A stretch of DNA of 5,697 nucleotides from Arthrobacter sp. (GTDB lineage Bacteria; Actinomycetota; Actinomycetes; Actinomycetales; Micrococcaceae): positions 1-5,697 of the forward strand of contig JAPSIT010000081.1 in assembly GCA_031178585.1 (NCBI GenBank). Reading direction: 5' to 3'. The position numbers and the translations under genes were made by a program. Positions 1 through 5,697 of this stretch are shown piece by piece; position 1 is the stretch's first letter; every line of letters starts with the position of its first letter. Below the pieces are notes generated by a model. That model had not been told where the DNA came from. It saw nothing but the letters and a program-made list of their open reading frames with translations, and made no database searches.

Positions 1-964
1 CAGCCCGCAGCCACCGGCGCGCCGCCCAGCAGGCGGCATCCAGGGCAGCGGCGGAGGGAAGGCCGGCAGCGTGCAGGGCCAGGATTTCGTCCGTGATCCT
101 GCCGTGCCGGATCACGCTGCCCGCGTCCGTTCCGGCGAAAATCTGCACGCCGGCCTCGTACGCCTCCCGCACCCGTTCGTTGCGGCGCTCCCACAACGCC
201 CGCATGTGGGCGGCATAGCGCGGAAACTTGGACTCAGCCTGGGCCGCGATGTCCGGGAAGGTGGCGATGTTGATCAGCGTCGGCACGATCGGCACGCCCT
301 GCTCAACGAACCGGGGAATGTGACGCGGCAGCAGTCCTGTCGCGTGTTCGATGCAGTCGATGCCGGCGTCCAGCATGTCGTCCAGGGTGTCCTCGCCGAA
401 GCAGTGCGCGGTGACCCTCGCGCCTTCATCATGGGCGGCGCGGACAGCGTCCCGGACAGTCCCCGCCGGAAAGGACGGTGCAAGGTCACCGATGCCCCGG
501 TCAATCCAGTCCCCCACAAGCTTGACCCAGCCGTCACCGGAACGCGCCTGCTTCCGCACCGCCTCAACAAGGCCTTCCGGCTCCACCTCCACGGCGAAAT
601 CCCTCAGGTACCGGCGGGCGCGCGCAATGTGCCGCCCGGCACGGATGATCCGCGGTGCTTCCGGGGTTTGCTGCAGCCAACGGGTGTCGTTCACCACGCC
701 GGCGTCGCGCACCAGCAGCGTGCCAGCGTCCCGGTCGGCCATCGCCTGGGCGTAGGCAATCTCGTCATCCACCGCCCCTGCAGGCCCAAGCCCGATGTGG
801 CAGTGCGCGTCCACGAAACCGGGCAGCACCCACCCGTCCAGGACCACGTCCGGGCTGCGGTGCGGCCGGTGGAAGGTCAGTTTGCCGTCCACGGCCCAGA
901 GCCCGGTCCGTTCCTGGTCCGGGCCAGTGAGGACGGTTCCCGTGAATTCGATGATGTGCGACAT
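1..964 (-). CDS. Metal-dependent amidohydrolase (imidazolonepropionase-like), C-terminus cut by window edge
   Basis: I translated this minus-strand frame by hand from the ATG at 964; it stays open to base 1, giving 321 residues, so the C-terminus is missing. Seen: a short N-terminal beta segment, then the metal-binding HxH in VDAHCHIG (His54, His56), a Lys in WVKLVGD (Lys148, the likely carboxylated bridging lysine), His187 in TAHCFG, His207 in IEHATG and Asp280 in AGTDAG. In the amidohydrolase superfamily this ordered set marks a binuclear-metal TIM-barrel hydrolase of the imidazolonepropionase/prolidase-like group, which cleaves amide or related C-N bonds in small molecules. There is no signal peptide, so it is probably cytosolic. 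The start is well fixed: an in-frame TAG lies at 974-976, four codons upstream, and no better start lies between. It is divergent from thiC. The substrate cannot be read from the sequence, and a thiamin-related role is not supported by any residue I can see. Confidence 0.88.
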   Translation of the reverse strand, partial: MSHIIEFTGTVLTGPDQERTGLWAVDGKLTFHRPHRSPDVVLDGWVLPGFVDAHCHIGLGPAGAVDDEIAYAQAMADRDAGTLLVRDAGVVNDTRWLQQTPEAPRIIRAGRHIARARRYLRDFAVEVEPEGLVEAVRKQARSGDGWVKLVGDWIDRGIGDLAPSFPAGTVRDAVRAAHDEGARVTAHCFGEDTLDDMLDAGIDCIEHATGLLPRHIPRFVEQGVPIVPTLINIATFPDIAAQAESKFPRYAAHMRALWERRNERVREAYEAGVQIFAGTDAGSVIRHGRITDEILALHAAGLPSAAALDAACWAARRWLRA

Positions 965-970
965 GGTTCC

Positions 971-976
971 AGCCTA
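971..976 (-). promoter_or_regulatory. Candidate -10 box for a leaderless amidohydrolase mRNA
   Basis: On the minus strand the hexamer TAGGCT fits the actinobacterial TAnnnT -10 pattern. Six bases separate it from the A of the ATG at 964, so transcription would begin at or next to the start codon. The bases before the ATG (GGCTGGAACC) contain no proper Shine-Dalgarno, which fits a leaderless message. No convincing -35 is visible. This is inference from pattern and spacing only. Confidence 0.3.
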
Positions 977-992
977 ATCCGCGCCCCTGTGG

Positions 993-998
993 TAGCTT
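993..998 (+). promoter_or_regulatory. Weak candidate -10 box for thiC
   Basis: TAGCTT fits TAnnnT and would place the transcription start near 1004-1006, just before the 5' strand of the TPP aptamer at about 1009. A promoter must lie in this short region if the whole aptamer is to be transcribed from its own start. I see no clear -35 at the right distance, so the exact hexamer is uncertain. Confidence 0.22.
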
Positions 999-1008
999 CG
1001 TTTACGAC

Positions 1009-2933
<1,925 letters not shown>

Positions 2934-2939
2934 GAAAGT

Positions 2940-2990
2940 TTCGGGCCTTCGTCCGGCGGGCGTTGGGGGCCAGCCGGACGGGGGCCCGGA
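2940..2990 (+). terminator. GC-rich hairpin terminator after thiC, between convergent genes
   Basis: The arms 2943-2957 and 2973-2987 pair over 15 continuous positions around a 15-base loop. Thirteen pairs are Watson-Crick and two are U-G (2948, 2949 against 2982, 2981). C2942-G2988, U2941-G2989 and U2940-A2990 can lengthen the stem. The U-G pairs become A-C mismatches on the other strand, so the structure is best as plus-strand RNA, that is, the thiC transcript. No U-run follows, which is common in high-GC actinobacteria. A shorter version, with the 7-base core and outer GGGCC/GGCCC, could still form on the minus strand, where GAAACTTT follows, and might serve the convergent hydrolase. Pairing is seen; termination is inferred. 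Confidence 0.65.
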
Positions 2991-3036
2991 GTAAGCCGGA
3001 GACGGGGAGGTCGGGCGACGAAGCCAGGGCCAGGCG

Positions 3037-3771
3037 TCAGGATGCCTGGAGCTGCTGACCGCGGCTGACCTCTGCGATGAAGGACCGGATCAGCCGGTCG
3101 CCTTCGGCAGAATCCTGGGGCCGGTGCCCTCCCGGCGCGATGCGGTGCAGGGCGCCGGTCTCCTGAAGGTACCCGGCAATCTCCTCGTACAGCGGCTCCC
3201 ACCCTCCGGTGAGGACGAGGGTAGGCACCCCGGGAACGATCTCCAGCGGCGCCTGCCAGGGAGGTGCCTGCAGGCGCAGCCTCCTGGCTGCCCGCCTGGC
3301 CTCGGGCGTGCTGGGTCCGGGCGCCTCGGCTGCGAAGGCCCTGCGCACGAATTCCCGTTCGTAGTCGTCATCACCGAGCTGGTGGCGGACCTCGAACAGC
3401 GGCTCCATGAGGGCCCGGTGGGCCGCGGTGGCCGGCAGTTCAGCAGTCAGCGACAGGCAGGCCGGCTCCACAAGCGTCAGCGAGAACACGAGGTCGGGCC
3501 GTTCAACGGCGGCCATCATCGCAGCGATGGCACCCTGGGAGTGGGCGACAATGTGCCCGCCGGCAGCGCCCCGCCCGTCGTCGGCCAGGGACCGCAGCAC
3601 AATGCGGGCGTCCTCGGCGAAATCCGTCTCGAGGGGCTCGGCCTCGGCATCGAAGCCGTGCCGCCGCAGGAACAGGGCATCGTACTGCAAGGCCATGCCG
3701 TGCTGGCGCGGCCAGGCGGCGGAGCCGAAGCTTCCGGCGCCGTGGACGAACACTACCCGCTGCTTAAACAT
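3037..3771 (-). CDS. Small alpha/beta-hydrolase fold protein
   Basis: This 244-residue protein has a classic alpha/beta-hydrolase layout. The first strand ends in VVFVHGAG (His10, Gly11 in the oxyanion-hole region). The nucleophile elbow is VAHSQGA with Ser78, where Ala75 replaces the first Gly of the usual GxSxG. LVEPA (Glu102) follows strand 6, VLTGGWEPLYEE (Glu192) sits where the catalytic acid normally lies, and GGH carries the likely catalytic His216. It is probably an active cytosolic hydrolase of ester or similar bonds, since I see no signal peptide. Substrate and exact family are unknown. The ATG at 3771 is supported by a Shine-Dalgarno, AAGG at 3779-3782, seven bases upstream. It lies 58 bases downstream of ffh on the same strand and converges on thiC. 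It may be read partly from the ffh promoter through the hairpin at 3789-3822; I see no clear promoter of its own. Which acidic residue completes the triad is not certain. Confidence 0.85.
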   Translation of the reverse strand: MFKQRVVFVHGAGSFGSAAWPRQHGMALQYDALFLRRHGFDAEAEPLETDFAEDARIVLRSLADDGRGAAGGHIVAHSQGAIAAMMAAVERPDLVFSLTLVEPACLSLTAELPATAAHRALMEPLFEVRHQLGDDDYEREFVRRAFAAEAPGPSTPEARRAARRLRLQAPPWQAPLEIVPGVPTLVLTGGWEPLYEEIAGYLQETGALHRIAPGGHRPQDSAEGDRLIRSFIAEVSRGQQLQAS

Positions 3772-3788
3772 GACCCAACCTTATGGCA

Positions 3789-3822
3789 GCGGTGCGACAT
3801 CGGCGCAGGCCGACATGACCGC
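3789..3822 (-). terminator. Hairpin just after ffh, possible terminator or attenuator
   Basis: Read on the minus strand, GCGGT and ACCGC (5 pairs) enclose ATGTCGGC and GCCGATGT (8 pairs, including one G-U and one U-G) around a CTGC tetraloop, with a 1x3 internal loop between the two helices. The wobble pairs become A-C mismatches on the plus strand, so it folds best in the ffh transcript, starting 7 bases after the ffh stop. There is no U-run. It leaves the Shine-Dalgarno of the downstream hydrolase free, so it could reduce read-through or protect the ffh mRNA end rather than fully terminate. Confidence 0.4.
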
Positions 3823-3829
3823 GACGTGC

Positions 3830-5410
3830 CTACTTGCCCAGGAACTTATCGAAACCCTTGGGGAGATTCAGTTGCGACGGATCGAAGTCGCCGCTCTGCT
3901 GGCCGAAGGAGGCTCCTGTCGGCAGCGCCTTTGCAGCGTTGGCGCGCCGGGCCTCGGCCTCGCGCAGTTCCTGCGCAGCCTTGGCCGGATTGCCCGACCG
4001 GGCCTTCTTCTTGGGCGCGTTCTTGGCACCCTTGCGGGCGCCGCCGCCACCGCCCATACCGGGCATTCCGGGCATTCCCGGCATCCCGCCGCCCTGGGCC
4101 ATTTTCTTCATCATCTTCTGCGCCTGGGCAAAGCGCTCCAGCAGGCCGTTGACCTCGGAGACATGCACGCCTGAGCCCTTGGCAATGCGGGCACGCCGGG
4201 AGCCGTTGATGATCTTGGGGGCCACTCGTTCGTGCGGCGTCATGGACCGGACGATTGCTTCGACCCGGTCAATCTCGCGCTCGTCGAACTGTTCCAGCTG
4301 CTGGCGGATGTTCTGCGCACCCGGCATCATCATGAGCATCTTCTTCATGGAGCCCATGTTGCGGATCTGCTGCATCTGGGCGAGGAAGTCATCAAGGGTG
4401 AAGTCCTCCTGGTCGGCGAACTTCTTCGCCATCCGGGCGGCTTCCTCCTTGTCCCAGGACTTCTCCGCCTGTTCGATCAGGGTGAGGATGTCGCCCATGT
4501 CGAGGATGCGGGACGCCATGCGGTCCGGGTGGAAGAGCTCGAAGTCGTCCAGTCCTTCGCCGGTGGAGGCGAACATCACGGGCTTGCCGGTGACGGACGC
4601 GACGGAGAGCGCGGCACCGCCGCGGGCATCGCCGTCGAGCTTGGACAGCACAACGCCGGTGAAGTTCACGCCTTCATCGAAGGCCATCGCCGTGTTGACG
4701 GCGTCCTGGCCGATCATCGCGTCGATCACGAAGAGGACTTCGTTGGGGACGATGGCCTTGCGGATCTGGCGCGCCTGTTCCATCATGTCGGCGTCAACGC
4801 CGAGACGGCCGGCGGTGTCCACGATGACGACGTCGTGAAGCTTCTGGCGCGCTTCCTCCACACCGGCGCGTGCGACGGCGACAGGGTCACCTGCGGGATG
4901 CTCCAGTTCGGAGGTGGCTCCCGGGTGCGGCGCGAAGACGGGCACGCCGGCGCGCTGGCCGACGACCTGCAGCTGGGTGACGGCGTTGGGACGCTGGAGG
5001 TCACATGCCACCAGGATGGGGCTGTGGCCCTGGGCCTTGAGCCACTTGGACAGCTTGCCCGCCAAGGTGGTCTTACCCGCGCCCTGCAGGCCGGCGAGCA
5101 TGATGATGGTGGGGCCGGTCTTGGCCAGGCGGATCCGGCGCGTCTCGCCGCCGAGGATCTCAACGAGCTCCTCGTTGACGATCTTCACGATCTGCTGGCC
5201 CGGGTTCAGTGCCGCGGAAACCTCGGCTCCAAGGGCGCGCTCCCGGACCTGTCCGGTGAACTCGCGGACCACGGGCACAGCAACGTCGGCGTCCAGCAGC
5301 GCGCGGCGGATCTCGCGGACTGTGGCGTCGACATCAGCCTCCGTGAGGCGGCCCTTGCCACGGAGGTTCTTGAAGGTTGCTGTCAACCGGTCAGAGAGTG
5401 AATTGAACAC
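3830..5410 (-). CDS. ffh: Signal recognition particle protein Ffh (SRP54)
   Basis: Ffh is the SRP GTPase. With SRP RNA it binds signal sequences of nascent membrane and secreted proteins and hands the ribosome to FtsY at the membrane. From the GTG at 5410 it has 526 residues. N domain: about 1-90. GTPase: G1 loop GLQGAGKTT (107-115), DLQRPNA (137-143), DTAGR (198-202), SKLD (256-259, the guanine-specificity box) and the GEGLDDFE closing loop (284-291). M domain: about 300-438, with Met-rich signal-binding helices (QMQQIRNMGSMKKMLMMM) and the SRP-RNA-binding segment SRRARIAKGSGVHVSEVN (404-421). The tail of about 85 residues is a Gly/Met/Pro linker, a Lys/Arg-rich stretch, then a DPSQLNLPKGFDKFLG end. 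The GTG start is chosen because the family begins with FNSLSDRL; the frame stays open 53 codons further upstream, but those codons do not resemble Ffh. It is co-directional with the hydrolase downstream. Confidence 0.97.
   Translation of the reverse strand: MFNSLSDRLTATFKNLRGKGRLTEADVDATVREIRRALLDADVAVPVVREFTGQVRERALGAEVSAALNPGQQIVKIVNEELVEILGGETRRIRLAKTGPTIIMLAGLQGAGKTTLAGKLSKWLKAQGHSPILVACDLQRPNAVTQLQVVGQRAGVPVFAPHPGATSELEHPAGDPVAVARAGVEEARQKLHDVVIVDTAGRLGVDADMMEQARQIRKAIVPNEVLFVIDAMIGQDAVNTAMAFDEGVNFTGVVLSKLDGDARGGAALSVASVTGKPVMFASTGEGLDDFELFHPDRMASRILDMGDILTLIEQAEKSWDKEEAARMAKKFADQEDFTLDDFLAQMQQIRNMGSMKKMLMMMPGAQNIRQQLEQFDEREIDRVEAIVRSMTPHERVAPKIINGSRRARIAKGSGVHVSEVNGLLERFAQAQKMMKKMAQGGGMPGMPGMPGMGGGGGARKGAKNAPKKKARSGNPAKAAQELREAEARRANAAKALPTGASFGQQSGDFDPSQLNLPKGFDKFLGK
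4055..4084 (-). repeat. ffh: Short 9-base tandem repeat coding for Met-Pro-Gly units in the Ffh tail
   Basis: Residues 443-452 of Ffh read MPG three times plus a final Met, followed by a run of five glycines after one Gly. The DNA copies differ only at third positions (CCG/CCC, GGA/GGT), so they could arise or vary by slippage. The segment acts as a flexible linker between the M domain and the basic C-terminal tail. Confidence 0.8.
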
Positions 5411-5420
5411 GCGCCGTGCA

Positions 5421-5428
5421 CTTCTTTC
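5421..5428 (-). promoter_or_regulatory. Ribosome-binding site supporting the ffh GTG start
   Basis: On the minus strand GAAAGAAG ends 10 bases before the GTG at 5410. It is a weak, slightly distant Shine-Dalgarno, but no better one fits. It supports the short Ffh start over the longer open frame that begins at 5569, which would have to cross the promoter region. Confidence 0.5.
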
Positions 5429-5490
5429 AGTGGATGTACGGATGGCGGCCCTGCGGCACACCAGCGCCTCGGCTGCTGTTACCAGCTGCG

Positions 5491-5518
5491 TCGACGACGG
5501 GACTCGACTATCTAGGGT
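5491..5518 (+). promoter_or_regulatory. Candidate promoter for the glucose-6-phosphate dehydrogenase-like gene
   Basis: TCGACG (5491-5496) as -35 and TAGGGT (5513-5518) as -10 are separated by 16 bases. TAGGGT is a good actinobacterial -10, and the -35 is a weak match. Transcription would begin near 5525, leaving about 28 bases before the GTG at 5554. That leader has no strong Shine-Dalgarno. The -10 overlaps the -10 proposed for ffh on the other strand. Confidence 0.45.
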
Positions 5519-5536
5519 ACCAAGACGGGCCTCCAA
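5509..5536 (-). promoter_or_regulatory. Candidate promoter for ffh
   Basis: On the minus strand TTGGAG (5531-5536) as -35 and TAGATA (5509-5514) as -10 are 16 bases apart. Both resemble the consensus for the main vegetative sigma factor. Transcription would start near 5502 and give a leader of roughly 90 bases before the GTG at 5410. In that leader I see no known RNA element. Confidence 0.45.
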
Positions 5537-5553
5537 GATGGCATGCTGGCACA

Positions 5554-5697
5554 GTGACGAGCCAAACAACTGTAAAAACCCTGCTCATCCTTGGCGCCTC
5601 CGGTGACCTGACGGGCCGGCTCCTGCTCCCGGGGCTTGCCCGCCTGGCAGCCGCGGGACGGGCGGCAGGGCTCCGGCTCGTGGGCGCAGGCTCCGAT
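5554..5697 (+). CDS. Glucose-6-phosphate dehydrogenase-like protein, N-terminal fragment
   Basis: Only the first 48 residues are inside the window; the frame is open to the right edge. Seen: LLILGASGDLTGRLLLPGLARL (residues 10-31, given here in outline: a beta strand, then the nucleotide-binding loop GASGDLT at 14-20, then a helix with LLLPGLARL). This matches the start of glucose-6-phosphate dehydrogenase, which oxidises glucose-6-phosphate with NAD(P)+ at the entry of the pentose phosphate pathway. Family members usually read GxxGDLxxRKLxPALxxL; here the Lys after Arg is Leu23. It may therefore be a divergent paralogue rather than the main Zwf, so no symbol is given. The GTG start is chosen because the Rossmann strand begins right after it and no upstream in-frame start looks better. 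The upstream bases contain no strong Shine-Dalgarno. Confidence 0.72.
   Translation, partial: MTSQTTVKTLLILGASGDLTGRLLLPGLARLAAAGRAAGLRLVGAGSD

Noticed and set aside
4055..4084. Tandem repeat considered as a CRISPR-like or intergenic repeat
   Set aside because: The period is 9 bases, in frame, and encodes the Met-Pro-Gly linker of Ffh.
3124..4152. Plus-strand frames across the hydrolase and the ffh 3' end (also 3407-4174)
   Set aside because: They span two opposite-strand genes and the gap between them, with Arg/Pro/Gly-rich composition typical of antisense frames.
4232..5401. Plus-strand frames opposite ffh (389 codons; also 3834-4838 and 4914-5606)
   Set aside because: They are shadows of ffh; no motif, and the minus strand has a complete set of GTPase and M-domain signatures.
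5411..5500. The ffh leader considered as a structured RNA or riboswitch
   Set aside because: I found no conserved motif or long stem in it; it appears to be an ordinary 5' leader.

Overview
This is a GC-rich actinobacterial chromosomal window. Codons favour G or C in third position, there are GTG starts, and promoter-like sites are of the TAnnnT type. The Ffh protein (SKLD G4 box, Gly/Met/Lys-rich C-terminal tail) and the thiC leader look most like Arthrobacter/Pseudarthrobacter-type Micrococcaceae. That genus-level guess is inference from remembered family sequences. The content is mostly housekeeping. I see no mobile element, CRISPR array, tRNA, rRNA or defence system.

Layout, left to right. 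(1) Positions 1-964, minus strand: a metal-dependent amidohydrolase that runs off the left edge and lacks its C-terminus. (2) Positions 965-1103: a short divergent intergenic region with a TPP (thiamin pyrophosphate) riboswitch facing right, its Shine-Dalgarno built into the 3' edge of the aptamer. (3) Positions 1104-2933, plus strand: thiC, complete, with all signature residues. (4) Positions 2934-3036: a convergent intergenic region holding a long GC-rich hairpin that folds best as the thiC transcript. (5) Positions 3037-3771, minus strand: a small alpha/beta hydrolase. (6) Positions 3772-3829: a 58-base gap with a hairpin that folds best as the ffh transcript. (7) Positions 3830-5410, minus strand: ffh, the signal recognition particle GTPase, whose true start is a GTG 53 codons inside the longest open frame. 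(8) Positions 5411-5553: a divergent intergenic region in which candidate promoters for ffh and its neighbour overlap at their -10 elements. (9) Positions 5554-5697, plus strand: the N-terminus of a glucose-6-phosphate dehydrogenase-like protein, cut by the right edge.

How the parts work together: thiC is a stand-alone thiamin biosynthesis gene, apparently controlled by its own product through the riboswitch. ffh and the hydrolase are co-directional and may be partly co-transcribed, with the intervening hairpin as a possible attenuator. The amidohydrolase and the dehydrogenase are each divergent from a housekeeping gene and have no evident functional tie to it. The best leads are regulatory: the riboswitch/Shine-Dalgarno arrangement, two hairpins whose G-U pairs indicate the strand they serve, the back-to-back promoters upstream of ffh, and a possibly leaderless amidohydrolase mRNA.
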